A stretch of 64,000 nucleotides of DNA from Acidisoma sp965199065 (GTDB taxonomy: Bacteria; Pseudomonadota; Alphaproteobacteria; Acetobacterales; Acetobacteraceae). The DNA is taken from contig NZ_CBDAQN010000001.1 in the NCBI RefSeq assembly GCF_965199065.1, forward strand, positions 372,001-436,000, written 5' to 3'. The notes beneath the pieces are model-generated. The model was not told the DNA's origin. It did no database searches and saw only the letters and a list, made by a program, of their open reading frames with translations. Of the stretch, positions 8,829 through 16,399 are shown one piece after another; the first letter of the stretch is position 1; every line of letters begins with the position of its first letter. Both the position numbers and the translations under genes were made by a program.

Positions 8829-9294
8829 AACGGCCGCCCCGCGCCGCCGCCCAGCCACCCCGCGCGTCGCTGCCGCTGCCGCCGGCGGTCCGCCTGCCAC
8901 ACTCCGCAAAAAGGCGGTCATTTCCGGCCCGCGCGCCAAAAGCCGCAAGGCCGCAGCGACGCCGCCGGAGCTCGACCGGCTGCAGGCCGTGATCGTCGGC
9001 AGTCTCGAGGACGACAAGGGCGAGAACATCGTCACCCTCGATCTTGCCGGAAAGGCAAGCTTCGCAGATCGCATGATCATCGCGACCGGTCTTGCCGACC
9101 GGCAGATCAGCGCGATGGCGATGCATTTGCAGGAGAAGCTGCGGGAGGGCGGGTTCGGCCGTGTTCGCATAGAAGGCGAGGGCGGATCCGACTGGGTGTT
9201 GATCGACGCCGGCGACATCGTCGTGCATCTGTTCAAGCCGGACTCCCGGGATCTCTACGGCCTGGAGAAGATGTGGGGCGCGGACCTCGACTAA
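8728..9294 (+). CDS. rsfS: Ribosome silencing factor RsfS
   Basis: RsfS (YbeB/RsfA) binds ribosomal protein uL14 and blocks subunit joining during starvation. The conserved domain is residues about 80-188: LDRLQAVIVGSLEDDKGENI, FADRMIIATGLADRQISAMA, EGEGGSDWVLIDAGDIVVHLF and YGLEKMWG. The N-terminal 75 residues are Ala/Pro/Arg-rich and probably disordered. The start is uncertain: the only ATG close by (8728) overlaps nadD by 101 bases, and no ATG, GTG or TTG lies between it and the domain except a GTG inside the domain. Gene order nadD-rsfS-rlmH is widely conserved. Confidence 0.92.
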   Translation: MRYPPQHCALLNKARPARPRHEWRRPIARKPPAETAAPRRRPATPRVAAAAAGGPPATLRKKAVISGPRAKSRKAAATPPELDRLQAVIVGSLEDDKGENIVTLDLAGKASFADRMIIATGLADRQISAMAMHLQEKLREGGFGRVRIEGEGGSDWVLIDAGDIVVHLFKPDSRDLYGLEKMWGADLD

Positions 9295-9316
9295 CCGGCG
9301 TAGCGGGACGACCTCC

Positions 9317-9772
9317 CTGCGTGTCATCGCCATCGGCCGTCAGCGGCAGGGTCCGGAGGCTGAGCTTTTCACCCGGTATGCCGCTCGTCTGCGTCCGCCG
9401 CTCGATCTCACCGAACTCGCCGAGGGGCGGGGTGCGCCGGTGGAGATCAAGCGCCGTGAAGCGGCCGCGTTGCTGGGTGCGCTGCCTCCGAGCGCCTTTG
9501 CCGTCGCCCTGGATCAGGACGGCGCCACGCCGGACAGCATGACGTTCGCGAAGACCCTGGCGCAATGGCAGGGCCTCGCCCGGCCCATCTGTTTCCTGAT
9601 CGGCGGCACCGAGGGGCTGGATGCGACGGTGCTGGCGCGCGCCGATGCGACGCTCTCGCTCGGGCGGCTGACCTGGCCGCACTATCTGGTGCGGGCGATG
9701 CTGGCCGAGCAGCTGTTTCGCGCCCACAGCATCCTCACCGGCCACCCCTACCACCGCGACGGACGGCCGTGA
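9317..9772 (+). CDS. rlmH: 23S rRNA (pseudouridine1915-N3)-methyltransferase RlmH, probable CTG start
   Basis: A SPOUT-fold enzyme that methylates pseudouridine 1915 in helix 69 of 23S rRNA. The reading frame covers the whole family length (about 151 residues): it begins RVIAIGRQRQGPEAELF and has the cofactor knot motifs FLIGGTEGLD and LTWPHYLVRAMLAEQLFRA, ending TGHPYHRDGRP. There is no ATG, GTG or TTG between the rsfS stop and residue 42, so translation most likely begins at CTG 9317, 22 bases after the rsfS stop. A GTG at 9440 would delete the first strand and helix of the fold. Confidence 0.88.
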   Translation: MRVIAIGRQRQGPEAELFTRYAARLRPPLDLTELAEGRGAPVEIKRREAAALLGALPPSAFAVALDQDGATPDSMTFAKTLAQWQGLARPICFLIGGTEGLDATVLARADATLSLGRLTWPHYLVRAMLAEQLFRAHSILTGHPYHRDGRP

Positions 9773-9805
9773 TACCACGGCGCGCCACACCAGGAGCTCC
9801 GTGCC

Positions 9806-11359
9806 ATGACAGTGCAACAGCAACGGCCGGTCATGCTCGTCATCCTCGACGGCTGGGGCTGGCGCCCGTCGAACGAGGACAACGCGGTTCGCCTCGCGCA
9901 CACGCCGACCTTCGACCGCCTGTGGGGTAACGGCCCGCATGCCTTCCTGGCCACCTGCGGGGAGGATGTCGGTCTGCCCGAAGGCCAGTTCGGCAATTCG
10001 GAGGTCGGGCATCTCAACATCGGCGCCGGGCGGGTGGTCATGCAGGAGCTTCCCCGCATCACCCGCGCGGCGCGGGACGGATCGCTCGCAACCAACCCCG
10101 AACTGCTCGCCCTGATCGCGGCGGCGCGCCCAGGCTCCGGGGGAGGCACGGGCGTGGTTCATCTGGTCGGCCTCGTCTCCCCGGGCGGCGTCCATGCGCA
10201 TCAGGACCATGCGGTGGCGCTGGCAAAGATCCTCACCGATGCAGGCCTTTCGGTCCTTGTTCATGTCATCACCGACGGTCGGGACACGCCGCCGCGCTCG
10301 GGCGCGGGGTTCGTCGCGCGTTTCCAGGCGGACCTGCCGCCCGGCGCCCGGATCGTGACGCTCAGCGGCCGCTATCACGCGATGGACCGCGACAACCGAT
10401 GGGAGCGGGTGGAGCGTGCGTGGGACGTGATGATCGACGGCGACGGCCCGCAATTCGACACCGCGGCCGAGGCGATCGACGAAGGCTACGCCGACGACCT
10501 GGGCGACGAGTTTCTGACGCCCGCCGTCATCGGCGACTACCAGGGCGTGAGGGACGGGGACGCCATGCTCGCCTTCAATTTCCGCGCCGACCGGATCCGC
10601 CAGTTGCTCACCGCCATCCTCGACCCCGCGTTTATCGGGTTCGAGCGCCAGCGCCTGCCGCGTTTCTCAGCCGTGGCCGGCCTGACCCAATACAGCGCGG
10701 CGCTCGATCCCTTCGTGCGAACGCTGTTCCCCCAGATCAGCATGGGCAATCTGCTGGGCCAGATCGTGGCCGGCGCCGGCCGTCGCCAGCTTCGCATGGC
10801 GGAGACGGAGAAATATCCCCACGTCACCTACTTCCTGAACGGCGGGGTCGAGACGCCGAACCCGGGCGAGGAGCGCATCATGGTGCCGTCCCCGAAAGTC
10901 GCGACCTACGACCTGCAGCCGGAGATGTCGGCGCCGGAGCTGACGGCGAAGGCGGTGGCGCAGATCGACAGCGGGACCTTCGACCTCATCATCCTCAACT
11001 TCGCCAATCCGGACATGGTCGGTCACACCGGCATTCTCGCGGCGGCGATCACGGCGGTGGAAACAGTGGACCACGGGTTGGGCGAGATCGCGGCGGCTGT
11101 GGCGCGGGCGGGCGGCGCGCTTCTCGTCACCGCCGATCACGGCAACGCCGAGCTCATGCGGGACCCGGTGACGCACGAGCCGCACACGGCGCACACGCTG
11201 AACCCGGTGCCCGTGGTGCTGATGGGCGGTCCGGCAGGAGCGACGCTCGCCGACGGGCGGCTGGCGGATATCGCGCCGACGCTGCTGGCGCTGATGGGGT
11301 TGCCTCAGCCGCCGGAGATGACCGGCGTCAGCCTGCTGCGGGGGCCTGCCGCTGCCTGA
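9806..11359 (+). CDS. gpmI: 2,3-bisphosphoglycerate-independent phosphoglycerate mutase
   Basis: A 517-residue Mn-dependent glycolytic enzyme interconverting 3- and 2-phosphoglycerate through a phosphoserine. Seen: the metal site VILDGWGW, the catalytic serine 65 in GQFGNSEVGHLNIGAG, VHVITDGRDTPPRS, GRYHAMDRD, the alkaline-phosphatase-type motif NFANPDMVGHTG and TADHGNAELM near the end. An AGGAG ribosome site precedes the ATG. Length is normal. It is followed after 9 bases by the EnvC-like gene, an arrangement common in Rhodospirillales. Confidence 0.97.
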   Translation: MTVQQQRPVMLVILDGWGWRPSNEDNAVRLAHTPTFDRLWGNGPHAFLATCGEDVGLPEGQFGNSEVGHLNIGAGRVVMQELPRITRAARDGSLATNPELLALIAAARPGSGGGTGVVHLVGLVSPGGVHAHQDHAVALAKILTDAGLSVLVHVITDGRDTPPRSGAGFVARFQADLPPGARIVTLSGRYHAMDRDNRWERVERAWDVMIDGDGPQFDTAAEAIDEGYADDLGDEFLTPAVIGDYQGVRDGDAMLAFNFRADRIRQLLTAILDPAFIGFERQRLPRFSAVAGLTQYSAALDPFVRTLFPQISMGNLLGQIVAGAGRRQLRMAETEKYPHVTYFLNGGVETPNPGEERIMVPSPKVATYDLQPEMSAPELTAKAVAQIDSGTFDLIILNFANPDMVGHTGILAAAITAVETVDHGLGEIAAAVARAGGALLVTADHGNAELMRDPVTHEPHTAHTLNPVPVVLMGGPAGATLADGRLADIAPTLLALMGLPQPPEMTGVSLLRGPAAA

Positions 11360-11368
11360 AGCGACCGG

Positions 11369-12628
11369 ATGATCGCGGCACTCCTGAAACGCCTGTTCAA
11401 ACGGGGGACCACGTTCGCCCTCGTGCCGATGCTTCTGAATCTGGGCACTGGAGCCTCAGGGGCCACTCCCACTCCGGCGCGCCTGCAGCAGCTGCAGGCC
11501 CAGCAGGCGCTGCACGAGAGCGAGGCCGCCGCCGCCCGGGCGCGGGTGGCCGCCATCAGCGCGATGCAGGTGGCGCTGACCCAGCAGCGGATACAGACGG
11601 CGGCGAAGCTCCGGCAGGCGGAGGAGGCGACGGCCGCCGCCGCTGACCGGATGTCCGATCTGGCGGCGCAGAAGAAGGCTGTGAGCGCCGCACTGCTCGT
11701 TCGCGCCGCCGCCTTCGCGCCGCTGCTGCCGCTGATCGAGCGGCTGGCCCTGTACCCGTCCGAGACGCTGCTGGCGGTACCGGCGGCGCCGCGGGACACG
11801 CTGCGCGGCGTGCTCGTGCTGCGCGGCCTGTCGCGGGAGATCGGCCGGCAGGCTGCCGCTTTGAAACAGAAGCAGGACCAGCTCGACGCCTTGACCACGG
11901 CCATGGCCGCCGCGGCTCCGGCACTCGAGCAGGCCGAAGCCGTGCAGGCGCAGCAGGGCGCGGTCCTCGACGCGGAAATCGCGAGTGCGGCCGCGAGCCG
12001 CCAGAGCGCCGAGGATGCGGCAACCGCGGCAGATCAGGCCGCCGCCGACGATGCGGCGCACGCGCGCACTCTGCAGCAGGCGCTGAAGTCGATCGCCGAC
12101 GCGCATGCTCGGGCGCTGGCGCGTGCCGCTCGTCTTGCCCGGCGTGCTGCCCGGGCGGGTCGCGCGGGCGCTGCCGCCGCCGATGCACAGCGCGAGGCGG
12201 AACTCGCCGCACCGGCGGGCGCCGGTCTCGGTGCGGCGACCGGGCGGTTGATGACGCCGGTCGCGGGCAAGGTGGTGCGGTCCTGGGGCGACCCCACGCT
12301 CGCCGGGCCGGCCACAGGCCTCTCGTATCAGACGCCGCCGGGCGCCAGGGTCGTTTCGCCCTGTGCGGGCCGCGTGGTGTTCGGCAGCCCGTTCCACAGC
12401 TATGGCTTGCTGGTGATCCTCGATTGTGGCGGCGGATACGACTTTGTTCTTGCCGGACTCGACCGTTTGGATGTGAGTGTCGGACAGCATTTGCAGTCCG
12501 GCGAACCCGTCGGCATCATGGCTGGGTGGGATCCCAATCAACCCGCCGACCGTCCTAAGCTCTACCTGGAATTACGGCTGAATGGGGACCCCGTTAATCC
12601 TGCGCCATGGCTTCACGCTCGGGGTTGA
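11369..12628 (+). CDS. envC: EnvC-like murein hydrolase activator (coiled coil plus degenerate LytM domain)
   Basis: A 419-residue exported protein. After an N-terminal signal-like segment (about 1-30), residues about 30-270 are Ala/Gln/Arg-rich helix typical of the EnvC coiled coil, with a hydrophobic break near 110-150. The C-terminus (about 295-415) is an M23/LytM fold. The peptidase metal ligands are missing: where active enzymes have GxDxxxxxG, HxxxD and HxH, this one has SYQTPPG, LAGLD and YLELRL. It therefore probably activates amidases at the division site, as E. coli EnvC does, and is not itself a peptidase. It is cotranscribed with gpmI and probably ctpA. Confidence 0.87.
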   Translation: MIAALLKRLFKRGTTFALVPMLLNLGTGASGATPTPARLQQLQAQQALHESEAAAARARVAAISAMQVALTQQRIQTAAKLRQAEEATAAAADRMSDLAAQKKAVSAALLVRAAAFAPLLPLIERLALYPSETLLAVPAAPRDTLRGVLVLRGLSREIGRQAAALKQKQDQLDALTTAMAAAAPALEQAEAVQAQQGAVLDAEIASAAASRQSAEDAATAADQAAADDAAHARTLQQALKSIADAHARALARAARLARRAARAGRAGAAAADAQREAELAAPAGAGLGAATGRLMTPVAGKVVRSWGDPTLAGPATGLSYQTPPGARVVSPCAGRVVFGSPFHSYGLLVILDCGGGYDFVLAGLDRLDVSVGQHLQSGEPVGIMAGWDPNQPADRPKLYLELRLNGDPVNPAPWLHARG

Positions 12629-12723
12629 TTGATGATGCGGTTCCTTCACACAATGCAGATCATGTATCGTCGCGCCTTGCCCCCGAAAACTGCGCCCTCA
12701 GTGGCGGCTTTAGGAACGTCCGG

Positions 12724-14112
12724 ATGAAGTTTCGCTCTGGCTTGCTGATCGGCACGGCGTTCATGGCCGGTCTCGCTCTGGCTCCCGTGTCCGATGTCGT
12801 GCTCCACCGGTTTGGTGGAACCCTCGGGATCACGCATGCCCTGGCGGACGAGGACACGGGCGCCGGGACCTATCAGCTGCTCAGCCTCTTCGGCGACGTT
12901 TTCGACCGGGTGAAGCAGGACTACGTCGTGCCCGTGAACGATCAATCGCTGATCGAGAACGCCATCAATGGCATGCTCGCAGGGCTCGACCCGCACAGCG
13001 CCTACATGAACGCCCAGCAGTACCGGGACATGCAGGCCCAGACCGACGGCGAGTTCGGCGGCCTCGGCCTCGAGGTCACGCAGCAGGACGGCTTCATCAA
13101 GGTCATCAGCCCGATCGACGGCACACCGGCGGCGCGCGCCGACATCAAGCCGAACGACCTCATCATCGAGATCAACGGCAAGTCCGTGATGGGGCTGTCG
13201 CTCGACACGGCGGTCGACGAGATGCGGGGCGCGCCGGGATCGACCATCGCGCTCACCATCAAGCAGGCGGACAAGCCGAAGCCGGTGGTGATGACCCTGA
13301 CGCGCCAGGTCATCAACGTGCCGTCGGTCCACTCCGCGCTCTACGGCAATGTCGGCTACATCCGCCTGTCGGTCTTCAGCGAGAACGCCGATCAGGGCAT
13401 CCGCGACGCCATCACGAAGCTCAAGGCGCAGTCGCATGACCACATCCACGGCTACATCCTCGATCTGCGGAACAATCCCGGCGGATTGCTCGATCAGGCG
13501 GTCGCGGTCGCGAACGACTTCATGAGCACGGGCGAGATCGTCTCCACCCGGGCGCGCCATCCCGAGGACAGCGAAGTCTGGAGCGCCAAACCGAGCGGCG
13601 ATGTCGTCGGCAACGTGCCCATGGTCGTGCTCATCAATCCCGGCTCCGCCTCGGCGAGCGAGATCGTCTCGGGCGCTTTGCAGGATAACCGGCGCGCCAT
13701 CGTCATGGGCGAGCGCAGCTTCGGCAAGGGCTCGGTGCAGACGGTCATTCCGCTGCCGGACAACAGCGCCATGCGGCTGACGACGGCCCGTTACTTCACG
13801 CCCTCGGGCCGTTCGATCCAGGATCTCGGCATCACGCCCGACATCCAGGTCGCCTCGTCCGACGCCGAGGACAATACGATGTCGCCGCTGCGGGAGAGCG
13901 ACCTGCAGCACGCGATGCTCAATCCGAACAGCAAGGAGTTGCCACCGCTGGCGCCGCGCACCGATCTTCCGGCGATCGCGCACGACATCCCGAAGGCGCC
14001 GCCGGCCGGCTGGCCGAAATTCGACCCGACGAAGCCCTCGACAGACTTCCAGCTTCAGGAAGCGATCAAGGTCGTGGACGCCATGCCGGGCGAAAAGAGC
14101 GCTTCCAACTAA
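12724..14112 (+). CDS. ctpA: C-terminal processing peptidase, S41 family
   Basis: A 462-residue periplasmic serine protease that trims C-termini of envelope proteins. The start MKFRSGLLIGTAFMAGLAL provides a signal peptide and is preceded by AGGAA. Domains: N-terminal helical segment (about 50-100, with GLDPHSAYM), PDZ domain (about 100-185, GGLGLEVTQQDG and GTPAARADIKPNDLI) and the S41 catalytic domain with the Ser310-Lys335 dyad (GSASASEIVSGAL and ERSFGKGSVQT). In characterised species, cell-wall hydrolases are substrates, which fits its neighbour EnvC. rppH follows 13 bases after the stop. Confidence 0.95.
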   Translation: MKFRSGLLIGTAFMAGLALAPVSDVVLHRFGGTLGITHALADEDTGAGTYQLLSLFGDVFDRVKQDYVVPVNDQSLIENAINGMLAGLDPHSAYMNAQQYRDMQAQTDGEFGGLGLEVTQQDGFIKVISPIDGTPAARADIKPNDLIIEINGKSVMGLSLDTAVDEMRGAPGSTIALTIKQADKPKPVVMTLTRQVINVPSVHSALYGNVGYIRLSVFSENADQGIRDAITKLKAQSHDHIHGYILDLRNNPGGLLDQAVAVANDFMSTGEIVSTRARHPEDSEVWSAKPSGDVVGNVPMVVLINPGSASASEIVSGALQDNRRAIVMGERSFGKGSVQTVIPLPDNSAMRLTTARYFTPSGRSIQDLGITPDIQVASSDAEDNTMSPLRESDLQHAMLNPNSKELPPLAPRTDLPAIAHDIPKAPPAGWPKFDPTKPSTDFQLQEAIKVVDAMPGEKSASN

Positions 14113-14125
14113 GGCGTCCAGGCAG

Positions 14126-14626
14126 ATGCGCCCCGAGGATATGCCCTACCGGCCGAATGTCGGCGCCGTGCTCTTCAACCGCGAGGGGCGCATCTTCGTC
14201 GCGAGGCGGGCCGACTTCCCCAACGCCGAGGGCCCCGTGGGCGGCTGGCAGCTGCCCCAGGGCGGGATCGACGAGGCGGAAGATCCCCGCGTCGCCGTCT
14301 TCCGCGAACTTGGCGAGGAGATCGGGACCGAAAAGGCCGAGATCATAGGCGAGCATCCGGACTGGCTGCAGTACGATCTTCCGCCGGAGCTGATCGGGAA
14401 GGCCTTGGGCGGCAAGTATCGCGGCCAGCGTCAGCGCTGGTTCGCGCTTAGGTTCCTCGGCGAGGATGCCGATATCCGCCTCGACCTCGATCCACATCCG
14501 GAATTCGACGCCTGGCGCTGGGAAGATCTCGTCAACCTTCCGTCACTTGCCGTCGGCTTCAAGCAAGATATCTATGCCGTGCTCGCGACCTCCTTCGCGC
14601 GTCACGCCACTCCCTCGCCAGACTAA
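14126..14626 (+). CDS. rppH: RNA pyrophosphohydrolase (Nudix)
   Basis: A 166-residue Nudix hydrolase that removes pyrophosphate from the 5' end of transcripts and so triggers RNase E-dependent decay. PYRPNVGAVLFNREGRIFVARR is the typical N-terminal strand. The Nudix box runs GGIDEAEDPRVAVFRELGEEIG with the expected RExxEE core. The aromatic QRWFALRF and the C-terminal LVNLPSLAVGFKQDIYAVL match alphaproteobacterial RppH. It lies directly after ctpA and is probably part of the same operon. Confidence 0.95.
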   Translation: MRPEDMPYRPNVGAVLFNREGRIFVARRADFPNAEGPVGGWQLPQGGIDEAEDPRVAVFRELGEEIGTEKAEIIGEHPDWLQYDLPPELIGKALGGKYRGQRQRWFALRFLGEDADIRLDLDPHPEFDAWRWEDLVNLPSLAVGFKQDIYAVLATSFARHATPSPD

Positions 14627-14649
14627 CCCCGATACAGGACAGGGCTACC

Positions 14650-15312
14650 ATGAGCACGATCAAGCTGACGGCCGATGACGGCCACACCTTCTCCGCCTAC
14701 CGGGCCGGGTCCGAGAGCGCAACGATGGGCCTCGTCGTCGTGCAGGAGATTTTCGGCGTCAACAGCCATATGCGGTTCGCGAGCGATGCCTTCGCAGAGG
14801 CGGGCTTCGCCGTTGTGTGTCCGGCGCTCTTCGACCGCGCGGAGAAGGACGTGGAACTCGGTTACACGCAGGAGGATATTCAGGCCGGCCTCGCCCTCCG
14901 CGCCAAAATCACGGAAGAGCAGGTGATGCAGGACATCGAGACGGCCGCCGCCTCGCTCGGGACGGCGTCGGTCGGCATCATCGGCTACTGCTGGGGCGGC
15001 ACGATCGCCTGGTGGGGTGCGACGCGCAGCCGGAGCTTCAACGCGGCCGTCGGCTGGTACGGCGGCGGCATCGCAGCGACGAAGACCGAGACGCCCGACT
15101 GCCCGGTTCAGCTGCATTTCGGCGCTGAGGATCACGGGATCCCGCTGACGGACGTCGATGCCATCCGCGCCGCTCAGCCGGGCGTCGAGGTCTATGTCTA
15201 TGAGGGCGCGGGCCACGGCTTCGGCTGCGAGCAGCGGGCGAGCTTCGACCAGAAGAGCTTCGACCTCGCGCAGAACCGCAGCCTCGATTTCCTTCGCAAG
15301 CATCTGGCTTAA
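14650..15312 (+). CDS. Dienelactone hydrolase family protein
   Basis: A 220-residue alpha/beta hydrolase. The catalytic triad is visible: Cys114 in GYCWGG, Asp161 in FGAEDHGIP and His189 in GAGHGFGC, with the oxyanion region VVVQEIFGVN near the N-terminus. Family members hydrolyse dienelactones or other small esters; the true substrate is not known, since no aromatic-degradation genes are close by. It follows rppH by 23 bases and may be the last gene of the run. A second, different family member lies at 25.4 kb. Confidence 0.88.
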   Translation: MSTIKLTADDGHTFSAYRAGSESATMGLVVVQEIFGVNSHMRFASDAFAEAGFAVVCPALFDRAEKDVELGYTQEDIQAGLALRAKITEEQVMQDIETAAASLGTASVGIIGYCWGGTIAWWGATRSRSFNAAVGWYGGGIAATKTETPDCPVQLHFGAEDHGIPLTDVDAIRAAQPGVEVYVYEGAGHGFGCEQRASFDQKSFDLAQNRSLDFLRKHLA

Positions 15313-15608
15313 GCGGCCGCTCTGCGGGCGGCTAAACCAGGCCGCTCGCAGCTTGCTCACGATCCCGCCGCGTCGCACATATCGGACTGAGCGACGAACC
15401 GTGCCTCTGCAACTGGCAGAAGGGCAAGGAAGCGGATAAAGCGGCTTGATCGTCTCCGACCATCGGAGTCTCTCTCCTCCCTGGCGGCGGCCCAGGTTCA
15501 GCGGTGCGTCTGGACGAGGCTGTTGTTTTTGCGATCGGGTTGGCTTAGCCGCTGCAAAGGTGTGCGAACCTCGAATTCGGCACATCGGGCCCGATCGTAG
15601 GAGAGGCT
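15313..15608. other. Intergenic region upstream of the GntR-type regulator
   Basis: About 300 bases. It begins with a GC-rich imperfect hairpin (GCGGCC...GGCCGC) that could weakly terminate the preceding gene, and it contains a short inverted repeat CTCCG-ACCAT-CGGAG near 15454-15468. The regulator's own promoter presumably lies here. No gene was seen. Confidence 0.4.
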
Positions 15609-16325
15609 ATGCGTTCAGCCCGCGTCGTCATTTGGCAGAGGATCGCCGAAGTGCTCGCCGCCGAGATCGGTTCCGGCGGTTTCGAGCCCGGCGCGCGTCT
15701 GCCGACCGAGACGGCGCTCGCCGAACGCTTTGGCGTCAACCGGCATACGTTGCGCCAGGCGATAGGCGCGCTCTCGACCGCCGGTTTGGTCAGCGTCCAG
15801 CACGGGCGCGGCACCTTCGTCCGCCCTGCGCCGCTGGTGGAGTATCCCATCGGTCCGCGGACGCGGTTCAGCGAGATACTGTCCCGCCAAAGCATGATGG
15901 CCGATGGCGAGCTTCTGGCGGCGCGGGAAAGCTCCGCCACGGTCGAGGTGGCGGAAGCGCTGGGGTTGCCGGAGGGCACGCCGGTCGTGGTGCTCGAGAT
16001 CCTGCGCCGGGCCGACGGCTTGCCGGTGAGTATCGTGACCTCCCATCTGCCGGCGGCACGGTTCCGGGGCATCGACGCGGCGTTCCGGGAGACGAACTCG
16101 ATCACCGCCGCTCTGCTCACCTTCGGGGTTGCCGATTATACCCGGCGCAGCACGCGGATCTGGACGCGGATGCCCACTCCCGAGGAGGCGGTTCTGCTCC
16201 GCCAGCGGGCCGATGTGCCGGTCCTGGTCAAGGAGAGTGTGAACCAGGACGAGCTTGGACAAGCGATCGAGTTCGGTGTGTCACGTGCGGCCGGCCAGCG
16301 GGTGCAGGTGCTTGTTGCAAGTTGA
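15609..16325 (+). CDS. phnF: GntR-family regulator, HutC/PhnF subfamily
   Basis: A 238-residue repressor-type regulator. Residues 1-75 are a GntR winged helix (LPTETALAERFGVNRHTLRQAI, then VSVQHGRGTFV); residues about 90-235 are a UTRA ligand-binding domain. The helix QRIAEVLAAEIGSGGFEPGARLPTE and the overall pattern match PhnF regulators of phosphonate use. A GGAGAGG ribosome site precedes the ATG. No phosphonate (phn) genes are in the window; the next gene is an Nramp-type transporter, so the regulator is either an orphan or controls that transporter. Confidence 0.8.
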   Translation: MRSARVVIWQRIAEVLAAEIGSGGFEPGARLPTETALAERFGVNRHTLRQAIGALSTAGLVSVQHGRGTFVRPAPLVEYPIGPRTRFSEILSRQSMMADGELLAARESSATVEVAEALGLPEGTPVVVLEILRRADGLPVSIVTSHLPAARFRGIDAAFRETNSITAALLTFGVADYTRRSTRIWTRMPTPEEAVLLRQRADVPVLVKESVNQDELGQAIEFGVSRAAGQRVQVLVAS

Positions 16326-16399
16326 TGACGTCCGAAGCGCGGCGCGCATTAACCGTCTAGGGTAGGCGAACTCGCGACGGCGCCAGAGGGCAGTATTTC

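Noticed and set aside
12646..13983. 445-codon open frame opposite ctpA
   Set aside because: Shadow frame rich in Arg, Asp and His; ctpA holds a clear Ser-Lys dyad and PDZ domain on the plus strand.
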